In this document: in pieces, positions 1 to 9,535 of the stretch
Numbering within the stretch: the stretch's first letter is position 1
Layout of the letters: each line of letters begins with the position of its first letter
NCBI GenBank assembly: GCA_037903475.1
Contig: JBAJFG010000367.1
Span: 1 to 64,000, forward strand
Direction: 5' to 3'
DNA: 64,000 bases
Source of the DNA: Ancylostoma caninum
Lineage: Eukaryota; Nematoda; Chromadorea; Rhabditida; Ancylostomatidae
Notes under the pieces: generated by a model
What the model was told of the DNA's origin: nothing
Seen by the model: only the letters and a program-made list of their open reading frames with translations
Databases searched by the model: none
Made by a program: the position numbers and the translations under genes

Positions 1-1985
1 AAAACAACCCCGAGTCAGAGCGCTAGTTAAACTCTGAAAAAAAGCAACCCCGAGTCAGAGCGCTAGTTAAACTCTGAAAAAAAAAACAACCCCGAGTCAG
101 AGCGCTAGTTAAACTCTGAAAAACTCTGAAAAACAACCCCGAGTCAGAGCGCTAGTTAAACTCTGAAAAAAAAACAACCCCGAGTCAGAGCGCTAGTTAA
201 ACTCTGAAAAAAAACAACCCCGAGTCAGAGCGCTAGTTAAACTCTGAAAAACAACCCCGAGTCAGAGCGCTAGTTAAACTCTGAAAAAAAAACAACCCCG
301 AGTCAGAGCGCTAGTTAAACTCTGAAAAAAAAAACAACCTCGAGTCAGAGCGCTAGTTAAACTCTGAAAAAAAAAACAACCCCGAGTCAGAGCGCTAGTT
401 AAACTCTGAAAAAAAAACAACCCCGAGTCAGAGCGCTAGTTAAACTCTGAAAAAAAAAACAACCTCGAGTCAGAGCGCTAGTTAAACTCTGAAAAACAAC
501 CCCGAGTCAGAGCGCTAGTTAAACTCTGGAAAAAAAAACAACCCCGAGTCAGAGCGCTAGTTAAACTCTGAAAAAAAAAACAAACCCGAGTCAGAGCGCT
601 AGTTAAACTCTGAAAAACAACCCCGAGTCAGAGCGCTAGTTAAACTCTGAAAAACAACCCCGAGTCAGAGCGCTAGTTAAACTCTGAAAAACAACCCCGA
701 GTCAGAGCGCTAGTTAAACTCTGAAAAAAAAACAAACCCGAGTCAGAGCGCTAGTTAAACTCTGAAAAACAACCCCGAGTCAGAGCGCTAGTTAAACTCT
801 GAAAAACAACCCCGAGTCAGAGCGCTAGTTAAACTCTGAAAAAAAAACAACCCCGAGTCAGAGCGCTAGTTAAACTCTGAAAAAAAAACAACCCCGAGTC
901 AGAGCGCTAGTTAAACTCTGAAAAACAACCCCGAGTCAGAGCGCTAGTTAAACTCTGAAAAAAAAAACCTCGAGTCAGAGCGCTAGTTAAACTCTGAAAA
1001 ACAACCCCGAGTCATAGCGCTAGTTAAACTCTGAAAAACAACCCCGAGTCAGAGCGCTAGTTAAACTCTGAAAAAAAAAAACAAACCCGACTCAGAGCGC
1101 TAGTTAAACTCTGAAAAACAACCCCGAGTCAGAGCGCTAGTTAAACTCTGAAAAGAAACAACCCCGAGTCAGAGCGCTAGTTAAACTCTGAAAAAAAAAC
1201 AACCCCGAGTCAGAGCGCTAGTTAAACTCTGAAAAAAAAAACAACCCGAGTCAGAGCGCTAGTTAAACTCTGAAAAACAACCCCGAGTCAGAGCGCTAGT
1301 TAAACTCTAAAAAAAAACAACCCCGTCAGTCAGAAAAAAAGTCAGAGCGCTAGTTAAACTCTGAAAAAAAAAACAACCCCGAGTCAGAGCGCTAGTTAAA
1401 CTCTGAAAAAAAAACAACCCGGAGTCAGAGCGCTAGTTTGACTCTGAAAAACAACCCCGAGTCAGAGCGCTAGTTAAACTCTGAAAAAAAAAACAACCCC
1501 GAGTCAGAGCGCTAGTTAAACTCCGAAAAAAAAACAACCTCGAGTCAGAGCGCTAGTTAAACTCTGAAAAAAAACAACCCCGAGTCAGAGCGCTAGTTGA
1601 ACTCCGAAAAAAAAAACAACCTCGAGTCAGAGCGCTAGTTAAACTCTGAAAAAAAAAACAACCCCGAGTCAGAGCGCTAGTTAAACTCTAAAAAAAACAA
1701 CCCCGAGTCAGAGCGCTAGTTAAACTCTGAAAAGAAACAACCCCGAGTCAGAGCGCTAGTTAAACTCTGAAAAACAACCCCGAGTCAGAGCGCTAGTTAA
1801 GCTCTGAAAAAAAACAACCCCGAGTCAGAGCGCTAGTTAAACCCTGAAAAAAAAACAACCCCTAGTCAGAGCGCTAGTTAAACTCTGAAAAACACTGAAA
1901 AACAACCCCGAGTCAGAGCGCTAGTTAAACTCTGAAAAAAAAAACAACCCCGAGTACAACCCCGAGTTAGAGCGCTAGTTAAACT
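1..1985. repeat. Short-unit satellite array
   Basis: Roughly fifty head-to-tail copies of a unit with a near-invariant core of about 32 bases (CAACCCCGAGTCAGAGCG followed by CTAGTTAAACTCTG) separated by an A-run of 4 to 10 bases, giving monomers of about 35-41 bp. Almost all variation is in the A-run length; a few copies carry point changes or a short insertion (near 1330 and 1950). The array starts before the window. It is related to the 90 bp satellite at 62820-63255. No gene is present. Confidence 0.97.
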
Positions 1986-1999
1986 CTGAACGCCCTGCC

Positions 2000-2305
2000 T
2001 TGGCTTCACAACAGTTGTTATTGCTTGTTTTCACTATTGGTAGTACACTATTGGTGATGATCTTGTCCATCGACTGTGGTATGACTACGAAGGAGCCGCT
2101 TTCGTCTCCAACCGTGTATCTTAGCCTATTCGTGGAACGGAGAAGCTTTGTGATGCCCCTTTGTTCGCTTGAAGTTAGATTAGAACGATAGGCTTGTGCT
2201 GCTTCGCTTGAATATATTCGTTGTATGGCAATCTCTAGACTAGCAATTCTTGCATCAACTTCAGAAGCTGGTCTTGGAAGCTTGATTCCTGTCGCTGGAA
2301 ATGGA
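2000..2305 (-). mobile_element. Possible Penelope-like retroelement fragment
   Basis: The minus strand reads as a fairly continuous peptide with a stretch like LTSSEQRGITKLLRS followed by TVGDESGSFVVIPQ. This looks like the segment upstream of the polymerase motifs in Penelope-like elements, where a PADKGG.VV-type motif is usual. No catalytic motif is included and there is no intact reading frame. The family call is by eye and tentative; another reverse-transcriptase family is possible. Confidence 0.3.
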
Positions 2306-2696
2306 TAACAGATGATTGTCGATCAAGTACTGTCGGCCCAGTTTCCAACCTCCAACGCAATAGCAAGGACCGAAACTTAGTGCTACTGCCATACCATCAT
2401 CGTTTTCATTTGTGCCAATAGCAGTCTAGCAGTTGGGAGGAACAACATTCATTTTGATGAGATTCGATCGAGCATGCGGTTCGGGTTCTGCTTGTAAATG
2501 TTCAAAATTCCTCGCAAGACAAGTACGTTCCTGGCAACGTAAGCGAGTGCAGCTTTTTCTGCTTAAGGGAAGAGATGCGTCTCGGTGTGACTCACGTGTC
2601 ATATGATAACGGGTGTCGAAATTGTCAAGAAACAACAGATTCGCCCGTAAAAACGGAACTCCACCTGTGGAGAATAGAAGAACAGTCATGATCAAG

Positions 2697-3430
2697 AGTT
2701 CACATAGATTTTGTTAGACCAGTCGGTGGGAAAAACTACTTTGTCGTTGTAGACGCCTACTCCAAATGGCCAGAAATAATCGATATGACGTCAACATCAA
2801 GCAAGCTACCACCAAGCAACTCGCCCGACTATGCGCTTAGTTTGGAACCTCCATACGCTGGTAACGGACAGCGGCACACAGTTCACCTCCAAGGAGTTCG
2901 ATGACTTCTGTGCCACCAACGGCTTCCAACACACGCAGTCTCCCCACTCCATCTACAATCGAATGGATAAGCCAAACAATTCGTAGACACGTTCAAGAAA
3001 GACTCACGAAAACTGAAAAACGTCATAACTACCACGGTCTGTAGAAGTTTCTACTCTACCAATGGACACCATGCCCTTCCTTACCATGAGGACATCTCCG
3101 GCCGAGAACTTCACTGGACATGAAATTCGCACGACTCTAACCATGTTAAACACCTTGAGGAGCACCTCCGGAAAAACGAAACAAGCAAAAAAAGCATTTC
3201 AACCGCCACAAAAATGCACAATCCAACAAGCTTCGTTCCGGCGATGCAGAATGGTTCCCAGCAGAATGATTTTCGAGCAGGTCACCCAACGAATTAGAGA
3301 AGTCCTTTACGAAGTACTCGTAAAAGAGAAGTCCTTTATGAAGTACTCGTAAACGAAGAGACACATCAATGTCACCCAAATCAGCCCGTCCCAGGGCATC
3401 CGAAGACACAGAACATATGTGCTCCTGGAT
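2697..3430 (+). pseudogene. Decayed Ty3/gypsy integrase remnant
   Basis: The plus strand from 2697 reads through an integrase core: VDAYSKWPEIID near 2749, then in shifted frames a GNGQ..T segment near 2862, a PYHPQSNG-like segment near 2945 and FVDTFKKDSRKLK near 2980. Stops and frameshifts break the frame several times, so it is a fossil. Homology fades towards 3430, where a LYEVLVNEETH-like tail of the kind that follows integrase remains. No LTRs were found around it, and it is a different, older copy from the element at 21.6-26.8 kb. Confidence 0.65.
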
Positions 3431-3474
3431 CTGTTTGACTTGCCAACGGAGCCGAGGCATTCCACCAAAGCTGT

Positions 3475-3740
3475 TTCTTAAGCCCCACTCAGAGTTTTGC
3501 CGCCGAGCAAGTTGTCGCCGAGCGGCAAGTGAGGGGAGGGGCAAGTTGTTGCAGCCAATCTATCAGGAGGTTTCGCCGCACGCGGCAAAAACAGTGCGGG
3601 ACATTGCTTGTCGCCGCTCGTTTGGCGAGCTCGCGTCGAGTTCGTCGCGGCAAAATACTATAGGTAACCCCCCCCCTGCGAGTCTCGCAGCAGGGAGCTG
3701 GCGCTGCGTAGCAGCCCGATATGTCACAGTGTGGGCGACT
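3475..3740. repeat. GC-rich dispersed repeat, copy 1
   Basis: Begins with CTTAAGCCCCACTCAGAGTT and TTGCCGCCGAGC and contains several CGCGGCAAAA / TTTTGCCGC words in both orientations, so it can fold on itself. A second copy lies at 47020-47225 with the same start, and part of the sequence (GCGCTGCGTAGCAGCCCG) occurs there as its reverse complement. Probably a non-autonomous element. The reading frames crossing it are by-products of its GC richness. Confidence 0.55.
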
Positions 3741-3815
3741 GGCTCGGCGGCGAAACTCTAAGTGGTGCTTTAATTCCTACGCCGACTCCAGAACCAACTC
3801 GTAAGCGTCTTTTAG

Positions 3816-4236
3816 ATGTTAGCATTGGTGGCACGTAACAAAGAGTCGCTGTTTGAGCTTGATCTCTGTGTTTTTTCGTCTAACAACGATGCGATCGACG
3901 ATGTGTTATGAGACGACTGCACTGGCACATCCTACCAGCGGTGAAAACATTGCTTTTAGATAGTATGACGGGGATATACGTCTTTTATATAATTGATTTT
4001 TTTGTATGGGATGTCATATTAGATTCAATGTGTGGAGGTGAATCGATCCCATTGGAGTCTGCATTGGCATTTTCTGGCTGTCTTTTTATCGTCGCTGATT
4101 TACAACCGAAGGCTGTGGAGAGGTGTTGCGAGAATATGGCGAGTTTTCCATTTTAGCAGATGTTGCTTATTTGAATAGTACATCACGGGGTGTTACAGTA
4201 CATGCTGACGCTTTGTGATCGCAGTTCTCAATGTTT
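3816..4236 (+). pseudogene. THUMP-type RNA methyltransferase fragment (THUMPD3-like)
   Basis: Two plus-strand segments in different frames match the Rossmann methyltransferase core of the UPF0020/THUMPD3 family, which makes N2-methylguanosine in tRNA. At 3880 the frame reads LTTMRSTMCYETTALAHP, like the LRPTIAYCM..LA helix before motif I. From 4013 it reads WDVILDSMCGGESIPLESAL and then FIVADLQPKAVERCCENM, matching the DPMCGGG.IP.E motif I region and the acidic loop with GGD...P.AVER. The proline of DPMCG is replaced by serine. No acceptable splice sites join the two frames, and a stop follows at 4154-4156. It looks like a decayed copy or a badly degraded exon pair. The N-terminal THUMP domain and catalytic DLPFG motif are not seen. 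The homology is by recall. Confidence 0.5.
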
Positions 4237-4257
4237 GCGCAAGGCTTGTTTTTTGGA

Positions 4258-4258
4258 A

Positions 4259-4302
<44 letters not shown>
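4258..4302. repeat. (TA)n microsatellite
   Basis: About twenty TA dinucleotides directly beside the left end of the mariner element at 4306; TA is the target of mariner insertion. Confidence 0.95.
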
Positions 4303-4305
<3 letters not shown>

Positions 4306-5216
4306 AGGGTGGTAAGAAAGTCTTGCGCCGTTTTAGACTTTTTTGTGCTTTATTTTATTACTCAGCATACAGTGGAATTTGCTCAACAATATAATAGCCA
4401 TAGTTAGCCACTGCAGTGTCCCACCTAATGGGCAGGTCAGCGGTCCCCTTTTCCCAGGAATGGGAAGACTGGGAGCCAAAGAAACCGCTGACCTCCCTTC
4501 CAACATGGTCAACTTTGGCGGATTTTTTCTTGACTTGAAATGCCTTGAAAGAGCAAAATAAGTGTTATTCGGAAGGGGCAACGTCAGGAGAATAGGGTGA
4601 GTGAGAAACCGTAACCCAGCCCAGCTCCGCCAATTTTTCACCGGTCTCTTTAGCTATTTGGGGCCTACCCTCATCATGTGTACAAGAAACTCGTTTCGAC
4701 CGTTTTTCTCAAACAGCATCCGCGGCTCTCTGGAGCTGATTGGCGTATGTCTTACCGGTGACTGTGTGTGTTTGCGGGAGCCGCTCATAATACAATACTT
4801 TTAGCGAATTCCAGAAGTAGCAAAGGAGACAGATGTTTGGGTGGGGGTGCGATTTGGCCGATCTTCTCCTTGACGGAACCACATGGCACGGTGCGTTTTA
4901 AAATCGTAGAGGACCCCACTCTCATCTCCAATAATTAGGTATTTTAGAAACTCCTTTCGATGTGGAAAGAGCAGGAAGAACTGATTTTGGCTAGGGGAAC
5001 CTCTCGTGGAACTGACGTCGTAATTGAAGTTGAGGAAGGCAATTTGGCTATATATGCCAATTATGGAGAAGCCCCAGTTTGTCTACAAAAAGTAGGTGGT
5101 AGGTCATGGATACCGATCATGTCTACAAAAAGCAGGTGGTAGGTCATGGATACCGATCAATAAGCAAAAGTTCTGGAGCTTTTGTAAAAATCGGCTCAAG
5201 ACTTTCTTACCACCCT
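4306..5216 (-). mobile_element. Internally deleted mariner element
   Basis: Terminal inverted repeats AGGGTGGTAAGAAAGTCTT (left) and its complement (right, ending CCACCCT at 5216) sit in TA-rich flanks; the left TA duplication is clear, the right one altered. The minus strand carries a broken mariner transposase: GDESGVLYD near 4900, YERLPQTHTVTGKTY near 4780, then ELGW..V.HSPYSPD.APSE.HLF near 4570-4620, which is the usual third catalytic-aspartate region, and a tail ending in a WD.A..NYGYY-type motif. Stops and frameshifts disrupt it. At 911 bp it is shorter than the roughly 1.3 kb of full mariners; the N-terminal DNA-binding part is missing. A 41 bp tandem duplication lies at 5077-5159. 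Confidence 0.78.
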
Positions 5217-5223
5217 AATATAT

Positions 5224-5607
5224 CAGTGGCGGACGCAGGGGGGGGGGGTGCGGCCCCCCCCGAGAATGGGTCTCCAAATTTTCGAAATTATTTTACAATA
5301 CAAATACAAGTCCTGCATTAGTTTATTCTTAATCGTTTATTTTTATTATTATTTTTAAGGGGGGCGTGGGAAGAAAAGTGGGGTCTCCGCCGTTTTGGGG
5401 ACCCAGACGGAAAATAAAATTAATAATAATATTAATTATAATAAAAAACAATAAATAAAAAATATATTAAAAATAATAATAAAAATAAACAATTAAAAAT
5501 AAACTAACACAAGATTTTTATTTGTATTGTAAAGTAATTTCGAAAATTTGGCGACCCATTCTCGGGGGGGGGCGCGCCCCGCCCCCCCCCCCCTGCGTCC
5601 GCCACTG
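5224..5607. mobile_element. Fold-back MITE, copy 1 (hAT-like ends)
   Basis: Starts CAGTGGCGGACGCAGG and ends with the complement. The inverted repeats extend about 80-90 bp inward through runs of G/C and a shared GAGAATGGGTCTCCAAAT-type stretch. The interior is AT-rich and non-coding. CAGTGGCGGA ends are typical of non-autonomous hAT elements; the flanks are TA repeats, so an 8 bp target duplication cannot be verified. Confidence 0.75.
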
Positions 5608-5631
5608 ATATATATATATATATATATATAT

Positions 5632-5903
5632 CAGTGGCGGACGCAGAAAGTGGGCGGAGGGTGGAGGGGCGTGGGAAAAAAAGTGGGTCTCCGCCGTTTT
5701 GGGGACCCAGACGGAAAATAAAATTAATAAAAATATTTATTATAGTAATAAATAATTTATAAAAATTGTATTAAGAATAATATTAAAAATAAGCAAGTAA
5801 AAATAAACTAATTCAAGATTTTTATGTGTATTGTAAAGTAATTTCGAAAATTTGCCGACCCATTCTCGTGGGGGGGCGCCACCCTCCCCTGCGTCCGCCA
5901 CTG
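5632..5903. mobile_element. Fold-back MITE, copy 2
   Basis: Same CAGTGGCGGACGCAG left end and CTGCGTCCGCCACTG right end as the copy at 5224-5607, separated from it by a short TA run. The left arm lacks the stretch with the GAATGGGTCTCC motif, but the GTCTCCGCCGTTTTGGGG block and AT-rich core are shared. Non-coding. Confidence 0.75.
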
Positions 5904-5924
5904 ATATATATATATATATTTCAG

Positions 5925-6097
5925 AAATATATGCAAGAAAAGGCAGAAGAACTTACGGAAGTGAGTTACTAGCTTCGTTCTTGTGATTAGCTTGATATTT
6001 TTTGTTGTTTAAGGAGAACGGAATCCTGCGTGTCACGAAACAGGAGGGGGACAGAGCTCTGGCTGTGGCGCTGGGCCACCAAAATCCTAAACAAAAA
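5925..6097 (+). CDS. Two small exons, possible coiled-coil protein (partial)
   Basis: An exon at 5925-5960 follows a TTTCAG acceptor and ends at GTGAGT; it reads KYMQEKAEELTE. A 53 bp gap leads to an exon at 6014-6097 ending at GTATGT and reading ENGILRVTKQEGDRALAV followed by ALGHQNPKQK. Both are phase 0 and together give a charged, helix-prone peptide that could be coiled coil. The next acceptor (TTTTTTCAG near 6155) leads to a stop after four codons, so this may be the C-terminus. The upstream intron would contain the MITEs and mariner. No family was recognised. Splice signals and codon phase are the only evidence. Confidence 0.42.
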
Positions 6098-6499
6098 GTA
6101 TGTTACGATGTTACACCTTTTTGTGCGCAAACACTGGCAGGATTATTTTTTTCAGAAGGGGCATTATTAACCAGAAACTAATTTCAAGGTGAGTTACATA
6201 GAAAAAATGCGGGTGAAAACTAAAACCTGAAGAAAAGAATAATGGAGTTTGGAAAAGAGGCGGCACGTCACCAAGGCTTGAGCGCAAGGACGAAGAAGGA
6301 TTCGAATGGTGCTGGTCAGGCATCCAGAACGCGGAACTCGCGTGGAAACCATCCTTAGAGTAATTCCGAGCGTTTAAGATGGCAGGTAACTAACCAAACA
6401 CATTGATTCTCTTCAGTTCTATTTAATTATCAGCCTCGTACCTCCGTCCTGTATTACTTTTTAAGAATTAATTTGATTCCCTATGCTTACATAATTTCC

Positions 6500-7950
6500 A
6501 ATGAGAGTTTGAAATCCTCTTATATAAATCATGCTAGTGCAACAAAATTTCCTAGAGCGCAGGCGGTGGGGGACCAGCACGTGATCGCATGCTTTCATCA
6601 TGGGCCTCAGTTAGAGACAGTGCTGGCGAGGATGCGACGCTGACGGGACATTCGGCCGATGTTTCGCCATAGGTGCATAGACGTAGTGGAAGTCGAGTGC
6701 ACCCAGGATTTCGCGGTGGGACCAGCGGCTGGCGGTCTCAAGTCCTCCGTGCGAGACAGTGTTTAAAACGATTTGACGATGCATAGCAGCAATGTACGGA
6801 GCAGAGTAGCCCCTCTGCTGGAGCTTTGTTATCAACCTCACTTAATTTAGGAACACTGTATGATAGCTACATCGGAAGGATGTGTAGATGGTGTGGAGGC
6901 CGTAGCGGTATCTTCCACTAGGTTCCTTCACTTATGATATGCTCCTTGAGCACCTCTCATTGAGTCCCATGGAATTATGCAGCCTGAGGATCTGTTTGTT
7001 TTTAAGGGCAATACAATCAACTACACAGGGTGAACGAAGGAAGAACGCGTCATCATCCAGTTCTGCAATTGATGAAACTTTCTAAGTATTTCCTAACTTT
7101 CTTCCATTACTCTCGATATTTACAAAGAGTGCAGGTGCACTGATGACGGACGGATGTGCCGGGGCCCCGTAGTTCAGAAAAACATCAGGATAGGTGTCCA
7201 CCGATCGAGAAAGAGTACGCCGTGGCCCCAATAATGGGAAAACAGCAGGTAACGGGTCATCGATGGAGAAAGGGTTCGCCGGGCCCAGTAGTGGGAAAAA
7301 CGCCAAGATGCAGGTCCATGAAATGAAGATGAAAATTGGGTCCAACAGAGAGGGAACACCAGAGAACGAGTCCACGGATGGAGATTGGGTCTGCCCTGGC
7401 CCAATAGCGGAAAGAACGCCAAGATGCATGTCTGCCGGTGGAGTAGGGGCACGCTACGCGCTCATTCGTGTTCCCGTCGACCACCACTTCTTCCTTTCTG
7501 TATATTGAAGCAGGAGATCATCAGTTGGACTATCTCAGTAAATTGAAGCTTGAGTCACTTCACATGACTATACTGTATTGTTCACAAGTACTAAAGCCAT
7601 ATGAAAGATATTCCTGTGCAGAGTTGGGAGTGGCTGTTCATAACGGGTCCATAGGCATGTAAGAAATGTGACAAAAAAGAGTAGGTAGTATCACTGTATC
7701 GGAAATTAGCTTTACATGTAAGTGCGTGATTTAGAACTTGCAAGCAAGGCTAGGATCGCGAGAGGACTCCAAGCCCGACGTTGGAGAGGCGGCCAGACCA
7801 GTAGAATATAACCAATTTTTAAGGAGGATATATCTATCTACGATGTATCTGAGCTCAGCTAATGAATCGTTTTGCTTATTTGCTAATTTTCTAAGCATTT
7901 CGTATGTGTGACTTTTGCACATGCCTCAAGTGGCTGTCCCACTTCACTTT
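6500..7950. repeat. Dispersed repeat A (inverted relative of 30.5-33.3 kb)
   Basis: The whole stretch matches, in reverse complement, most of 30490-33320: the GTGCAACAAAATTTTC-type left part, the GGGACCAGCGGCTGGCGGTC block near 6718, the minisatellite at 7150-7460, and the right part with TTAGCAAATAAGC-like and CAAGTGGCTG words. The copy at 30-33 kb carries an extra TRIM insertion. Peptide readings here are not conserved in frame between copies, so no gene is called. Likely a non-autonomous transposon or segmental repeat; clear terminal repeats were not identified. Confidence 0.75.
7150..7460. repeat. Degenerate ~60 bp minisatellite inside repeat A
   Basis: About five diverged units. On the minus strand the unit contains GGACCCAAT..., a GGCGTTTTTCCCAC block and CTATTGGGCC...GGC. 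The same unit occurs at 31020-31610 (plus strand) and, homogenised, at 53300-54975 (minus strand). The readings of 92-115 aa across it reflect the repeat. Confidence 0.7.
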
Positions 7951-7953
7951 CTA

Positions 7954-8904
7954 CTCTGAAGTCCATTGGCAACCCATTTGGCGAGGTTTGTTTGGCAACC
8001 TAGGGAACGGGTTTGCAAACGAGCCACGCAAACGAACTCCGCCAAATGTCTTGCCAAACATGATGTCCCGCCAAATGGGTCGCCATGCAAACCTTGCCAA
8101 ATACGTCGTCACACAAACCTTGCCAAACAGGTCGCCATACAAACCTTGCCAGACAGGTCACATGCAAAAATTGCGCTTTAACATTGTACGTGAGATTTCG
8201 CCACGTGCTCCTATTTCCTCCCATTGCCAGGAGAGGCCTCCAAAATTACCACAATGTTCAAGATTTACATTTAATGGTCAGATCCAGGAACTAGTTTGGG
8301 CTAAGTACCTCCTCAAGCAGTTGAACCGATGACGTCCATCGATTCCGTGCCTGGAGGCATGAAATACGTGGACGTCGCCGTGGTGTTCAGCCGGCTGCGC
8401 ACTGTCGTGCGTGTTGCGGCGAGGACCACGGAGATGTCCTCATGCAAAAATTAGGTTGTGGTTTTGCCTAGCAGACACTTCGGACTGACACCGGCACTCT
8501 CCCAATGTTAGACTCCCTTTGAGATACGTACCTCAAACTTTATTTGAACCGACTCATCGACTGCAACGCCGTTGAGTCGTATGTGCCTGTACAGGAAAAT
8601 GGGTCGTCAACATAGTCTCTTGCCATTTGTCTTGCCAAACACCCGGAAAATAGGTCGTCAACATATTCTCCCGCTATCTATGTTGCCAAACACCCGGAAA
8701 ATAGGTCGTCAACATATTCTCCCGCTATCTATGTTGCCAAACACCCGGAAAATAGGTCGCCAACATATTCTCTCGCATTTTGTCTTGCCAAACAGACTCT
8801 AGACCCATTCTCCCGAAAAATGTCTTGCCAAACGAGATTTTAACCCGTAAAGTGTCTTGCCAAACACATTTTCTCGCCAACTAGGTCGCCAATGGACTTC
8901 AGAG
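7954..8904. mobile_element. 951 bp TA-flanked MITE with internal tandem repeats
   Basis: Inverted ends CTCTGAAGTCCATTGGC and complement are flanked by TA on both sides (7952-7953 and 8905-8906), the Tc1/mariner target. The terminal repeats continue about 45 bp through TTGGCGAG and TTTGGCAA words. Inside are two arrays: short units around CCAAAC..GCC at 7990-8165 and three copies of a 51 bp unit (ATAGGTCGTCAACATATTCT...) at 8590-8790. The middle (8180-8560) is non-repetitive and shows no gene. Confidence 0.8.
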
Positions 8905-8989
8905 TAACGCATGCTGGAATTCCCCTCGGTGTACATCCACTTGCTTGAACTTTTTTCAAACACGTCAACTACCATTCAGTTGTTGATCG

Positions 8990-9535
8990 CAACCTGGAAA
9001 TTCCCATCGGAAGAGGAGTGCGGCAGCAAGACACGATATCTCCAAAGTTATTCACAGTGGCTCTGCAGTATGCGATGTCGGAACTAGATTGGAAGACAGA
9101 GGATACCTCATCGACGGAAAAAAATCAGTAACCTCCGCTTCGCAGACGATATCGTGTTAGTAGCTAACAATACGGCCGAAATGGAAGCCACATGATCAAC
9201 GATCATGTGGCTGGTCTGAAGATAGGCTTGGAGATGAGCATGTCCAAAACGCAAGTAATGGTGAACCAGTGGTGTGATGCGGGAGAATTGAATTTGGCAG
9301 GAAGCATTCTTCAACGAGTGGATTCCTAAGTCTATCTGGGACGAGAGCTGAACATGATGAACAACATCGTTCCTGAAATATCTCGCAGGAGACGCGCAGC
9401 TTGGGCAGCCTTTGGATCAATTAGAGAAGTAACGGACCAGATTAAAGATCCCGACCTCAGAGCTTCTATATTCAACGCCCATGTGCTGCCAGTGATGCGC
9501 TACGCGACCGAAACTTTGAAGCATAGCTAGGCTGA
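8990..9535 (+). pseudogene. RTE-type LINE reverse transcriptase, 5'-truncated and broken
   Basis: Plus-strand frames read GRGVRQQDTISPKLFTVALQ, then NLRFADDIVLVANNTAEME, then KIGLEMSMSKTQVMVN, YLGRELNMMN and PEISRRRRAAWAAFGSI. This is the palm and thumb of an RTE-clade reverse transcriptase, with the FADD catalytic box intact. Frameshifts and a stop interrupt the frame. The upstream polymerase fingers and endonuclease domain are absent. Homology breaks at about 9535 and resumes at about 11030, so the copy was split by an insertion or a large rearrangement. Confidence 0.8.

Noticed and set aside
1..1985. CRISPR-like array of repeats and spacers
   Set aside because: The 'spacers' are only variable A-runs and the genome is eukaryotic; this is a satellite.
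6611..7508. Open frames of 76 to 115 aa on both strands
   Set aside because: They lie in repeat A and its minisatellite, and the equivalent copy at 31-33 kb does not keep the same frames.
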